Source of the DNA: Draconibacterium orientale
GTDB taxonomy: Bacteria; Bacteroidota; Bacteroidia; Bacteroidales; Prolixibacteraceae
DNA: 64,000 nucleotides
NCBI RefSeq assembly: GCF_000626635.1
Contig: NZ_CP007451.1
Coordinates: 1,054,001 to 1,118,000 of the forward strand
Reading direction: 5' to 3'
A model generated the notes under the pieces. It was given only the letters and a program-made list of their open reading frames with translations. It did not search any database and had not been told where the DNA came from. The position numbers and the translations under genes were made by a program. Positions within the stretch are counted from its first letter, which is position 1. Each line of letters starts with the position of its first letter. This document shows, in pieces, positions 27,021 through 36,075 of the stretch.

Positions 27021-27920
27021 TTATTGTTTTTTCAACGGATCATAAGACATCCAGTCAACCTCAAGCTCAAATCGTTTTTTTGGTTTTTCAATTGAAGTTG
27101 GATTGGTTACAACTGGCCAGTTATCGGTATGCCAAAAATTCATCCGGTATAACGAACTGTTTTGAGGAATACCCATTTGCGAACCTTTATAATTCCATAA
27201 AACAATCGTATCGTTAGTCGCCGGATGAATCATCCACCACCTAATTGAATCGGAATACCAATCAAATCCGTAAGTGTGGAATTGTGATGATGCATCAAAG
27301 CCTTCGATAGCTTGAATTGTTTCAGGCTGACATTGAGCTCCGGTTAGAGGAGCGCTTATGCCGTTATGGTTTTCCCTGGTACTGGTTTCATAAATAGTTC
27401 CGCTAGCCATATTAATAACTCGTCCTATCCTTCTAAGTCTTCCCTGAAATCCGGTCCATGTACCAATATAAATAATTTCCGGATCGGCAATAAGCCATTC
27501 AAAGTCTATTTCGCTTAGTCCGGCTATAGTATCCGAAAAATAAGTAAAATAACCTACTACAGCTCCCACGTTTGGCTGAACATCTCGTACATCAGGAACT
27601 TTTAAACGTGCGGCATAAGAACCAAAATGTGTGAAATTGTTTGAAATAATTTCAGGTCCTTTTCCTGCCCCGGCTTCCTCAGCGGGGTTAATTTTAAACA
27701 ATAGAATATTGGTTCCGGGCTCTGTGGTGGATTCTATTCCAATTTTCCAGGTAAAATCAGCTTTTTTCCCAGCAGAACCATATTTAAATAGTTGTGAAAT
27801 TGAAGAATCAAAATCTTCGAAAAAATAATTGTGATGTTTTTCCTGAGATTGAACGGTTAAAGTGCAGCTTATAAAAGCAACTATTAGCACCAATATTTGT
27901 TTACGGCTTGTTATTCTCAT
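27021..27920 (-). CDS. Secreted glycoside hydrolase family 16-like protein
   Basis: The 299-residue protein has a signal peptide (cleavage after about TVQSQ, residue 26), followed by the concanavalin-like fold of GH16. The diagnostic catalytic motif E-[ILV]-D-x-x-E is present as LSEIDFEW (about residue 137), giving both nucleophile and acid/base Glu. FHTYGFDWYSDSIRWW (about 210-225) is the matching sugar-binding strand. GH16 enzymes cleave beta-1,3/1,4 glucans, agar, carrageenan or porphyran; the substrate is not clear here. The gene sits between two copies of a yaaA-derived repeat, so it is likely an acquisition. Confidence 0.82.
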   Translation of the reverse strand: MRITSRKQILVLIVAFISCTLTVQSQEKHHNYFFEDFDSSISQLFKYGSAGKKADFTWKIGIESTTEPGTNILLFKINPAEEAGAGKGPEIISNNFTHFGSYAARLKVPDVRDVQPNVGAVVGYFTYFSDTIAGLSEIDFEWLIADPEIIYIGTWTGFQGRLRRIGRVINMASGTIYETSTRENHNGISAPLTGAQCQPETIQAIEGFDASSQFHTYGFDWYSDSIRWWMIHPATNDTIVLWNYKGSQMGIPQNSSLYRMNFWHTDNWPVVTNPTSIEKPKKRFELEVDWMSYDPLKKQ

Positions 27921-27938
27921 GTTTAATAACGTTTTGAT

Positions 27939-28004
27939 CTAAAAAAGAGTTACCGGTAGTGTTTTATAGTTCAGTGATTTTGCCGGCGAAATTACTATTA
28001 GCAT
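27939..28004 (-). pseudogene. Fragment of yaaA (first about 20 codons)
   Basis: On the minus strand an ATG at 28004 encodes 18 residues that match the yaaA N-terminus, with D-to-N and P-to-L changes, then runs into TAG at 27941-27939. The match continues upstream into non-coding DNA. It is a 5' remnant left by a duplication, not a working gene. Confidence 0.85.
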
Positions 28005-28069
28005 CTATTCTGATTTTTTTCAAATTTAACAGAATTACTTTTTTAAAGTTCAGCACTGTGGTATTTATT
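27949..28069 (-). repeat. Direct repeat copy 2 (yaaA 5' end and upstream DNA)
   Basis: This copy aligns over about 120 bases with 26850-26970, including GTTCAGCACTGTGGTA beside GTTCAGCACTCTGGTA. Both copies have the same orientation, with the GH16 gene between them. Confidence 0.85.
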
Positions 28070-28498
28070 ATTCTTCAATCCACAGCAAATAACATAAACG
28101 ATTCCCGCGAATTATCAACAGGAATGAAAGTGAGTTATTTTGGCTGTATTTCATTCGAATAGCTGCTATAAAGGCGCATAAAACAACGGTGCTTTGAACA
28201 ATTTATTGATTGCGCCTTTGTTTTATTTATATCTTATCCCTTCGGGATATTGGCGCTAAAAGCGGCAAATGTGAATAATCCGGTGCACAGCGCCGGATTT
28301 AATCGACCGAATGGAAATCGTCCGGCGAAGTATGCCGATCGAAGTCAAGTGGTTCTTCCGAACGACATTCAAACGGAAATACCCGAAAAAAGATGGCGAG
28401 TTTAAGAAAAAAACGAAAAGTTTCGATCTTGAGTGTGGCTTTAGAGAACTCTCGAAAACCGTTAAATTAAATCAACGATGCGAAGTTATTATTTGTAG
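28070..28498. other. Intergenic region upstream of rhlE
   Basis: No gene is supported. It holds two small hairpins, ATCCCTTCGGGAT (about 28235) and AATCCGGTGCACAGCGCCGGATT (about 28276), and GC-richer sequence than the AT-rich repeat beside it. A short plus-strand frame at 28311-28517 has no recognisable features. Confidence 0.4.
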
Positions 28499-28506
28499 TA
28501 TCTTTG
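28499..28506 (+). promoter_or_regulatory. Probable -7 box of rhlE
   Basis: TATCTTTG matches TAnnTTTG exactly and would give a leader of about 95 bases before the rhlE ATG. A long leader is common in cold-regulated helicase genes, but regulation is not shown. Confidence 0.5.
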
Positions 28507-28608
28507 CCGCGGTTTAGAACAAAAACAGAGGGGAAGCGTTTTGGTAGCAATGTGCTCTTTATCCACGGTTATTATTTTGTGAGCCCTTGTTTACCATAGA
28601 AAACAATA

Positions 28609-29877
28609 ATGAAATTTGAAGATTTAAAATTGCATCCGGCCATACTTAAGGCATTAAAGGATGAAAACTACTCGGAACCAACCTCCATTCAGGCGCAGGC
28701 AATTCCACTGGTATTAGAACGAAAAGATGTTTTGGGTAGCGCCCAAACCGGCACCGGAAAAACGGCCGCTTTTGCTATTCCTATCATTCAGCATTTAATA
28801 AACACTACCCGCCACGAAAAGGGTAAACGACAGATAAAATCGCTGGTGGTTACCCCTACCCGCGAGCTGGCCATACAAATTGGTGAAAGTTTTGACGCAT
28901 ACGGCAAATACAGCAACCTGCAAAACACGGTTATTTTTGGTGGGGTGCCGCAAAACCCGCAGGTACGCCAACTGCAAAAGGGCGTCGATATACTGGTTGC
29001 CACACCCGGCCGCCTGCTCGATTTAATCAGTCAGAAGCATATTTCGCTGCGCGATGTAAAGTACTTTGTGTTAGACGAGGCCGACCGGATGCTCGACATG
29101 GGTTTTATTCACGACATCAATAAACTGCTGAAGCTTTTACCCAAACAGCGGCAATCGTTGTTCTTTTCGGCCACTATGCCAACGAAAATACTGAAGCTTT
29201 CGCAACAAATTCTGGTGAATCCGAAAAAGGTGGCGGTGAACCCGGTTTCCTCAACTGCCGAAACCATACAACAGCAAATCTATTTCACCAACAAAAGCGA
29301 TAAAAAGGACTTACTGTTACACATTCTTAAAAACGAAGAGCTGGAGCAGGTACTGCTGTTTTCGAGAACCAAACATGGCGCCGACCGGATTGTACGCAAC
29401 CTGCGAAATAAAAAAATTGAGAGTGCCGCCATTCATGGCGAAAAGAGTCAGAATCAACGCCAAAAGGCTTTATTGCGGTTTAAAAAAGGAGAAATACGCG
29501 TATTGGTAGCCACCGATATTGCGGCAAGGGGTATTGATATTGACAAACTGCGGTATGTAATTAACCACGACATACCTAACGAGCCCGAAACCTATGTGCA
29601 CCGTATTGGCCGATGTGGCCGGGCCGGCGAAGAAGGTGTGGCTATTTCGCTGTGCGAACCGGAAGAAAATGCCTATGTGAAAAGCATTGAAAAGTTGATA
29701 AAACTAAAAATCGATGTAGCCGATAACAATCCTTTTCCGCAGACAGACAAACCAATGAACGCCAGCGAAAAGAAAGAGTTTGAAGCAGAAAAGAAACGTA
29801 AACGGCAAGAGTTTTTTGAAAACCGAAACAAAAAGCGAGGTAATCAAAACCCGGGATTTAGACGGAAGAGACGGTAG
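28609..29877 (+). CDS. rhlE: DEAD-box ATP-dependent RNA helicase, RhlE type
   Basis: The 422-residue helicase has all superfamily 2 motifs in order: Q motif (EPTSIQAQAIP), Walker A AQTGTGKTAAF (about residues 46-56), PTRELA, TPGRLLD, DEAD box VLDEADRMLDMG (about 154), FFSATMP, ATDIAARGIDI (about 308) and HRIGRCGRAG (about 334). The C-terminal tail is basic (KRKRQEFFENRNKKRG), as in RhlE proteins. It unwinds structured RNA in ribosome assembly and mRNA decay. It is preceded by a promoter with a long leader and has no cotranscribed neighbour. Confidence 0.96.
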   Translation: MKFEDLKLHPAILKALKDENYSEPTSIQAQAIPLVLERKDVLGSAQTGTGKTAAFAIPIIQHLINTTRHEKGKRQIKSLVVTPTRELAIQIGESFDAYGKYSNLQNTVIFGGVPQNPQVRQLQKGVDILVATPGRLLDLISQKHISLRDVKYFVLDEADRMLDMGFIHDINKLLKLLPKQRQSLFFSATMPTKILKLSQQILVNPKKVAVNPVSSTAETIQQQIYFTNKSDKKDLLLHILKNEELEQVLLFSRTKHGADRIVRNLRNKKIESAAIHGEKSQNQRQKALLRFKKGEIRVLVATDIAARGIDIDKLRYVINHDIPNEPETYVHRIGRCGRAGEEGVAISLCEPEENAYVKSIEKLIKLKIDVADNNPFPQTDKPMNASEKKEFEAEKKRKRQEFFENRNKKRGNQNPGFRRKRR

Positions 29878-30068
29878 TAAGCTGAAAATGTAATCCGACG
29901 GGAGTTTGGTGTTCACCGTATAGTGAACAGCGTTTTTAATCGCACTATCCGGCAACCACAATTTAACAATTTGGTCAGTTTGGCAATTGCTCACAGTCTC
30001 AGCGCTCACGATCTCATTACAAATACCCAATGACCAGTGATCAATGACTTTTAGCGCCCGGAAAGTAA

Positions 30069-30578
30069 TTAGTATATCCGGGTGCCGTGCGTAACAAACG
30101 AAAGCCCCATCTGCCCATAGGTAGAAATCATTACCGCCTCGAAAACCGGCTCGTTGGCAACAGCTGCTTTACTCCAGTTAAAAATGACATTGGCTCCCGT
30201 TCCACCTTCGTTGTCGCGGTGTTCGATAATAATCTCAACCGTTTCCATGGGCAAAATAAAAACCGGATACGACAAATACGAGCGAATGCGATCGCCTTTG
30301 GTGTTGTAGTAATCAATGCTGGAAATATACAGTGTATCGCTTGCATTCGGGTTGCGCATGCTTATGGTTGCTGTAAGGTCAACCAGGCGCTCCTGCGAAC
30401 CGGAATAAATTTGCGAATACACCGACAGATAGCTGGTGCCACTTTGCAGCGAATCGGGATTAAACGCACCGGCCTTCCGGTTTTCCCAGTTTACTTTTTT
30501 TAGCGGCTCAATTTTCTCCTGATGCTTACAGGCCGAAGCAACAACAATTATTACTACAAAAATCAACAGCTGTTTCAT
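30069..30578 (-). CDS. DUF3124 lipoprotein
   Basis: A 169-residue protein whose start at 30578 (MKQLLIFVVIIVVASACKHQ) gives a clean lipoprotein signal with Cys at about residue 17; the frame remains open upstream to 30656. The mature part matches DUF3124. YLSVYSQIYSG and LTATISMRNPNASDTLYISSIDYYNTKG are followed by LPMETVEIIIEHRDNEGGTGANVIFNW and a terminal MISTYGQMGLSFVTHGT. An envelope-located beta-sandwich is likely. Function is unknown, and no operon partner is visible. Confidence 0.8.
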   Translation of the reverse strand: MKQLLIFVVIIVVASACKHQEKIEPLKKVNWENRKAGAFNPDSLQSGTSYLSVYSQIYSGSQERLVDLTATISMRNPNASDTLYISSIDYYNTKGDRIRSYLSYPVFILPMETVEIIIEHRDNEGGTGANVIFNWSKAAVANEPVFEAVMISTYGQMGLSFVTHGTRIY

Positions 30579-30694
30579 TACCTTGCTTTTGTTCAAATGT
30601 ATAAAAAACCCGGCTGCAAAAAAAGAACTTCCAATTTGTCCTGGCGATAAAACCAATTGCCGACGGTATATTTTGAGTATTGGGTATTAAAAAA

Positions 30695-31432
30695 CCCGGC
30701 GCTCACGCACCGGGCTATGTAATATCGCCCCGTTGGGGCTTATTGCCTTTGCTATTTGCTGATTCCTTCTGAAATCAAAATTCGTAATTCGTAATTCATG
30801 CTTGTGATAGGGATCCGATCCGTATTTACGTCAACTTATACGGATCGGATCCGTTTTCGATTGGTCATTGAATATTGGATATTGTATATTGCTATTTGCC
30901 GATTCCTTCTGAAATCGTTAATCGTTAATCAGCATTCTACAATCTGTTTTAATGTAACAGATCTCTCGCTCCGCTTCGAGATGACAGCTTCGCTCAACTT
31001 TTCACTTTTAACTTTTGCCTTGCCAACTTATACGGATCGGATCCATTTTCGATCATTAAATCCCCCGGCGCTCACGCACCGGGCTATGTGATTTCGCCCC
31101 GTTGGGGCTTATTGCCTTTGCTATTTGCTGATTCCTTCTGAAATCAAAATTCGTAATTCGTAATTCGTAATTCATGCTTGTGATAGGGATCCGATCCGTA
31201 TTTACGTCAACTTATACGGATCGGATCCGTTTTCGATTGGTCATTGAATATTGGATATTGTATATTGCTATTTGCTGATTCCTTCTGAAATCAAAAATCG
31301 TTAATCAGCATTCTACAATCTGTTTTAATGTAACAGATCTCTCGCTCCGCTTCGAGATGACAGCTTCGCTCAACCTTTGCCTTTTGCTCCCGACGCTTCG
31401 GTCGGGATTTCGCTTCGCTCAACTTTTGCCTT
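30695..31432. repeat. Composite repeat array, two about 370-bp tandem units
   Basis: Two copies of a complex unit start at 30695 and 31064 (369-376 bp apart). Each contains, in order, a double hairpin (CCCGGCGCTCACGCACCGGG, then GCCCCGTTGGGGC), AATTCGTAATTC repeats, the palindrome GGATCCGATCCGTAT...ATACGGATCGGATCC (30811-30852 and 31187-31228), and the CAGATCTCTCGCTCCGCTTCGAGATGACA element (about 30955 and 31331). A CCCGACGCTTCGGTCGGG hairpin closes the array near 31390. The array sits between the DUF3124 gene and the 3' end of the alpha-galactosidase gene; no open frame is credible. Confidence 0.9.
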
Positions 31433-31433
31433 G

Positions 31434-33629
31434 TTACTCCACTTCGTTAACTTCCAGAATAACACTTGTGCTGTACAAGGTTATGTGCGGATTAATACCC
31501 ACTTTCATCAGAAAATCGCCGGAATAGACTTTTTCAGTGTCGAACCGTGAGCGGCGTCCCGGGTAAACGTTCAGTTCTTTTATGGTGTATTTTTTAGCAG
31601 GATCGAGGCCGGCAAACTTCACCGGCAGCACCGAAGCCGTTTGCATATACCTGAAATTCGACAGGTAGTTAAACACCACCGCCCTGCTCTTTTCGTCGTT
31701 TACATACATCAGCGAGGCAAAGTCGTTTTTGTACGGACTAACCAAACGATACTGGTTGCCATGCCACACCACATCTTTAAACGAGTGATAATTCTGCACG
31801 GCCTGTTTCGCAAATGCCAGGTCGTTTTCGCTGAGCTCGTGGGCCACAATATCGAAACCCAGTTTACCCATGCTGGCCACATCAACGCGGTATTTCAGCG
31901 AAAGATCGCTCCAGTCGGTAACATGGCAATCGGTAACGATCGACGGAAAGAAATACGAATAATTCCACTGCATAAACACGCGCTCCAGCGGATCGGTATC
32001 GTCGCTGGGCCAAAACTCGGTGAAGTATTTAAACAGCTCGTAATCGCCACGACCGCCACCGCCCGAGCACATCATAATCGGTACTTTCGGGAATTTCTCG
32101 CGCACGCGCTCCATCACATTGTACAGGCCTTTGGTGTATTCGATGTAAATATGTGTTTGCGGAATACCTTCTTCTTCGAGATAAGCCGAATGCGCGTTGT
32201 AAATTACCGAGTTGCAATCCCACTTAATAAATGCCAGCTCCGGATTTTCAGACAGTAGCTTGTCTACCACACCAAAAACAAAGTCCTGCACTTCGGGGTT
32301 CGACAAGTCCAACACCAGCTGGTTACGAAAATATTTCTCCGGGCGCTCGGGCTGACGAATCACCCAATCGATATGGTTCTCGTACAATTCACTTTTCGGA
32401 TTTACCATTTCGGGCTCAATCCAGATACCGAATTTTATGCCCTCTTTTGTGGCTTCTTCTACCAGGTAACCAATTCCGTGTGGCAGTTTCTTTTTGTTTT
32501 CCTGCCAGTCGCCCAAACCGGCATTGTCGCCGTTGCGCGGGTATTTGTTGGCAAACCAGCCATCGTCGAGCAGAAACAGATCAACACCCAGTTCTTTGGC
32601 ATCTTTAAACAGGGCAGTCAGTTTATCTTCATCAAAATCGAAGTAAGTAGCTTCCCAGTTGTTCAGCAGTGTCAGGCGTTCGCCGTTGCCGTCCAGAACG
32701 CGGTAATCGCGTGCCCAGCTGTGCAGATTTCGGCTGGCCTCGCCGGTGCCGTTGTGCGACACCACATAAACCAACCCCGGTGTTTTAAACACCTCGCCCG
32801 GCTGCAATTCATATTCCGACGCAAACGGATTGATACCGGCAATAAAACGAACGTTGCCCTGCGGATCTACCTCAAAATCGTATCGGAAGTTCGAGCTCCA
32901 CGCCAGCTGCCCCAGCACCACAGTTCCGTTGTTTTCGGCAGCTTTGCCATCAAACGAAAGAATAAAATTGGGCGATTGCAGCAAATGAGCGCGTGTTCCC
33001 AGTTTGCTGTCGATCGACTTTATGCCACGCGTCAGTTTCTCCTCGTTGCGCTGCATTTCTTTAGCCCACTCGTTACCAAAGCTGGTAAGGTAAAACTCAT
33101 TGCCGGTAAAAAACAGGTTCGCCGATGCAAACTTTTTCAGCGTTACGGCATCTTTCTGCTTGTGCTGAATCTCTGTCCATTGTTCAATCACGTTTTCGTT
33201 GGCCCACGCCTTGTAAAACAGCTTCACCTGAAACTCGTATTGCGCATCTTCCAAAACAATAGTTGTCAGCACCGCATTATCCGAAGTCGTTTCGGCTGTG
33301 TGGCTCACATATTTCAGCTCCAGCGAAGTATTTCCGTCGCTCTGAATCACCTCAATGGCCGGCTCAACCAGGTTCCAGGTTCCGGAGGTGGTGTATGTGG
33401 CATTGTTTATTGCACTGTTGTTATCGCGCAAATTGTAGCCTCGCGAAACTGCGGCATACTCCGACTCATTGGCCAGCGGCTCGCCAAAATACACGGTATT
33501 TAAACGGCCGTCGGGCGAGGTTTCCAGCAACATCAGGTTATTGCTGGTTGAAATGGGGATTATCGTCTCCTGCGCATACACACTTCCACACAGGAATAAA
33601 ACGATTGCGATAAGAAATATCCTTCTCAT
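31434..33629 (-). CDS. Alpha-galactosidase, glycoside hydrolase family 36
   Basis: The 731-residue secreted enzyme (signal peptide to about residue 19, CGSVYAQ) has the GH36 layout: N-terminal beta-supersandwich, central TIM barrel, C-terminal beta domain. The barrel shows LFLLDDGWFANKYPRNGD (about 349) and GIWIEPEMVNPKSELY (about 395). The nucleophile Asp is in AFIKWDCN (about 468) and the acid/base Asp in FWPSDDTDPLERV (about 540). It releases terminal alpha-galactose from oligosaccharides such as raffinose or galactomannan. It has no SusCD neighbour. Its 3' end borders a repeat array. Confidence 0.95.
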   Translation of the reverse strand: MRRIFLIAIVLFLCGSVYAQETIIPISTSNNLMLLETSPDGRLNTVYFGEPLANESEYAAVSRGYNLRDNNSAINNATYTTSGTWNLVEPAIEVIQSDGNTSLELKYVSHTAETTSDNAVLTTIVLEDAQYEFQVKLFYKAWANENVIEQWTEIQHKQKDAVTLKKFASANLFFTGNEFYLTSFGNEWAKEMQRNEEKLTRGIKSIDSKLGTRAHLLQSPNFILSFDGKAAENNGTVVLGQLAWSSNFRYDFEVDPQGNVRFIAGINPFASEYELQPGEVFKTPGLVYVVSHNGTGEASRNLHSWARDYRVLDGNGERLTLLNNWEATYFDFDEDKLTALFKDAKELGVDLFLLDDGWFANKYPRNGDNAGLGDWQENKKKLPHGIGYLVEEATKEGIKFGIWIEPEMVNPKSELYENHIDWVIRQPERPEKYFRNQLVLDLSNPEVQDFVFGVVDKLLSENPELAFIKWDCNSVIYNAHSAYLEEEGIPQTHIYIEYTKGLYNVMERVREKFPKVPIMMCSGGGGRGDYELFKYFTEFWPSDDTDPLERVFMQWNYSYFFPSIVTDCHVTDWSDLSLKYRVDVASMGKLGFDIVAHELSENDLAFAKQAVQNYHSFKDVVWHGNQYRLVSPYKNDFASLMYVNDEKSRAVVFNYLSNFRYMQTASVLPVKFAGLDPAKKYTIKELNVYPGRRSRFDTEKVYSGDFLMKVGINPHITLYSTSVILEVNEVE

Positions 33630-34142
33630 GATTATCAGATTTAATTGTTTCTTTTATTAAAAAGACGAAGATACAAAGGAAAACACCTACACGCATGGTG
33701 TATTGGAGATTTTGGTGGTGGATTGTGGTTATGTGCTCCGGCAAATGACAAAACGATTTTCTTTACCCCCCGGCTTCCAACAAGTCTTTGTCGAAGCCAC
33801 TGTCTCCAGCCGGAACTGTCCATAAAGTAAAACTATCTGGAATGATACTTTCAATTTGTTAGCTTTCACTTTACCCATTAAAAAATTGGATATTCTCCTG
33901 CAAAGCCGCTCTGGTGCAAAGATCCTATACCCATTTAACAGATAAAATCTATCCACAGCTACTTCGTGGCTTTCAATCCACCAGTTCAACACAATTGCTG
34001 CCAATACACAGCAACACCACGCCCAAACCTCAGCGGGTATTGGGCTTCAGCTTAATCGCAGTGACTTATAAAACAGCATATTTTATGATATGCTCCTTAT
34101 TTCTGATTAAGATAATTAATAACATTTATTATTTTACAATCT
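33630..34142. other. Intergenic region upstream of the alpha-galactosidase gene
   Basis: No gene is supported. On the minus strand TATCTTCG at about 33664-33671 is a near match to the -7 consensus and may drive the alpha-galactosidase gene. The rest shows no clear structure. Confidence 0.35.
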
Positions 34143-34268
34143 GAAATAGATTTTGTTTTCTTTACATAGTTTATTTCTATTTCTGAAATAATTTATGTTT
34201 TTATTACATATTCTATTTACATAGTTGAAATAATTTATGTTTTTATAACATAGTTTATTTTAACTAAT
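34143..34268. repeat. AT-rich 42-bp tandem repeat, three units
   Basis: Units beginning GAAATA(G/A)(T/A)TTT(T/A)TGTTTT start at 34143, 34185 and 34227 (42-bp period). A decayed partial unit follows. The array lies about 170 bp upstream of the DUF6261 gene. Confidence 0.75.
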
Positions 34269-34436
34269 GTAATTCTTTATGTTTCTCCTTTACTACCTCA
34301 CTATTGACTCGAATTATATAATAACGTACCTTTAATAAGGCAGAATTGATACGTATTTATAAAAATACCCAACTGGAATAGCCAGAAATGCCGCTGATAC
34401 CACTTTCGGACAATTACAGAAGGTCACTCAAAAGCT

Positions 34437-35210
34437 ATGCTGATGAAAAAAATTAATTCGATACCACTCCACAGGCTGTCGCAAAGCGAGCATCAGGCTT
34501 TTATGCGTTTCATCCAACAACAAACGGCCCGGTTTTCGCCTGAGGAACTGCAAATAACAGCAGAGCATACAAAGTTTTTAGAGGCGCTGGAAGCACTCGA
34601 CCGTGCCCTAAGCAAAAATCACGGCAGCGCACGCACAAAAGAGCTGCTGGCCCTCGACCAAAAACGGAGAAAAACGTACAGCGCCATTCGCGGACGGCTG
34701 AAAAACACCCTATCGAGCCCATTTGAAACGGAACGCGAGGCAGCAAAACAATTGCATTATACCTTACTGAAAGCGGGAAATATCCAACAGGCGGAATACA
34801 CAGATAAAAATGTGTCGTTAAAATTTTTGTGCCGTAATTTACTGGACGAAAAACACCTGCCCCTGTGCCAACAACTGGGAATTACTCACTGGATTGAAGC
34901 CTTGCGCGATGAAAATGACACGTTTCGGAAGATGGAGATCGAACGTAGCACCGAATATGCTTTGCGCGGTACCCTAAGCAATGCCAATGCCCGTAAAGCA
35001 ATTGACAAAATTTATTATAACATGGTGAGCCGCATTAACGCAAGTGTTGTTGTTGAACTGGCAACACCCAACACCGAACGATTTATTGATTTGTGCAATA
35101 AAGAAATAAAACAGATAAAAGCCTTAAAAGCCTGGCGACGCAGTATGCGGGCGGGTAAAAAACGGCGTGAGGCGGAGAAGAAATTAAGCAGTGAGAGGTT
35201 GAAGGATTAG
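34437..35210 (+). CDS. DUF6261 family protein
   Basis: The 257-residue, mostly helical and basic protein opens MKKINSIPLHRLSQSEHQAF (counting from the second Met at 34443), which matches the start of the Bacteroidota family DUF6261. It has repeated Lys/Arg-rich helices and a charged tail (RRSMRAGKKRREAEKKL). There is no signal peptide and no known catalytic motif. Function is unknown. The gene stands alone between an AT-rich tandem repeat and a composite repeat array, an accessory setting. Confidence 0.72.
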   Translation: MLMKKINSIPLHRLSQSEHQAFMRFIQQQTARFSPEELQITAEHTKFLEALEALDRALSKNHGSARTKELLALDQKRRKTYSAIRGRLKNTLSSPFETEREAAKQLHYTLLKAGNIQQAEYTDKNVSLKFLCRNLLDEKHLPLCQQLGITHWIEALRDENDTFRKMEIERSTEYALRGTLSNANARKAIDKIYYNMVSRINASVVVELATPNTERFIDLCNKEIKQIKALKAWRRSMRAGKKRREAEKKLSSERLKD

Positions 35211-35245
35211 TCACTGGTCACTGGTCATTGGTCATTGGAAAAAGA

Positions 35246-35292
35246 AAGGATGCCATCTTTCTATGTATAAAACAAATAAAGATGGCATCCTT
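35246..35292 (+). terminator. Perfect 15-bp inverted repeat after the DUF6261 gene
   Basis: AAGGATGCCATCTTT and AAAGATGGCATCCTT pair completely around a 17-base AT-rich loop, 36 bases past the stop. There is no T-run, so terminator activity is plausible but not certain. Confidence 0.6.
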
Positions 35293-35399
35293 AAAGACGC
35301 TTGATACCCCATACTGGATACTGGATGCTGGATGCTGGATACTGGATGCTGGAATCTGCGAATGAACACTGCAGCTTGCAAAAATCAAAAATCGTTAAT

Positions 35400-36065
35400 C
35401 GTAATTCATGCTTGTGATAGGGATCCGATCCGTATTTACGTCAACTTATACGGATCGGATCCATTTTCGATCATAACATCCCCCCCGGCGCTCACGCACC
35501 GGGCTATGTGATTTCGCCCCCTTGGGGCTTATTTCCTTTGCTATTTGCTGATTCCTTCTGAAATCAAAAATCGTTAATCAGCATTCTGCGATCTGCTTTA
35601 ATGTTACAGATCTCTCGCTGCGCTTCGAGATGACAGCTACGCTCAACTTTTCACTATTGCTCCCGACGCTTCGGTCGGGATTTGGCTTTGGCCGATTTTC
35701 AATTCGCTACGCTCAACTTGTTACCTTTTGCCTTTTTACTTTTGCCTTTCTCCTTTTGCCTTTTTCCTTGTCAACTTATACAGATCGGATCCGTTTTCGA
35801 TTGGTCATTGGTCATTGAATATTGGATATTGCCATTTGCCATTTGCCAACTCCTTCGTAAATCAAAAATCGTTAATCAGCATTCTGCGATCTGCTTTAAT
35901 GTTACAGATCTCTCGCTGCGCTTCGAGATGACAGCTACGCTCAACTTTTCACTATTGCTCCCGACACTTCGGTCGGGATTTGGCTTTGGCCGATTTTCAA
36001 TTCGCTACGCTCAACTTGTTATCTTTTGCCTTTTTACTTTTGCCTTTCTCCTTTTTCCTTTTGCC
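35400..36065. repeat. Composite repeat array with about 298-bp tandem units
   Basis: The array starts with the GGATCCGATCCGTAT palindrome (35421-35462) and the CCGGCGC/GCCCC double hairpin (about 35487-35530). A unit beginning AATCGTTAATCAGCATTCTGCG then occurs at 35568 and again about 298 bp later (35867). Each unit contains the CAGATCTCTCGCTGCGCTTCGAGATGACA element, a CTCCCGAC(G/A)CTTCGGTCGGGA hairpin and a TTGCCTTTTTACTTTTGCC tract. It shares its modules with the array at 30695-31432. Short open frames across it are by-products of the repeat. Confidence 0.9.
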
Positions 36066-36075
36066 TTGCCCGTCT

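Noticed and set aside
28311-28517. A 68-residue frame upstream of rhlE
   Set aside because: It overlaps the likely rhlE promoter, has no recognisable features and no start context. It is treated as leader sequence.
32373-33503. A 376-residue open frame on the plus strand
   Set aside because: It is antisense to the clear GH36 alpha-galactosidase gene and has no start context, domain or protein-like composition. Long antisense frames arise from the codon bias of the real gene.
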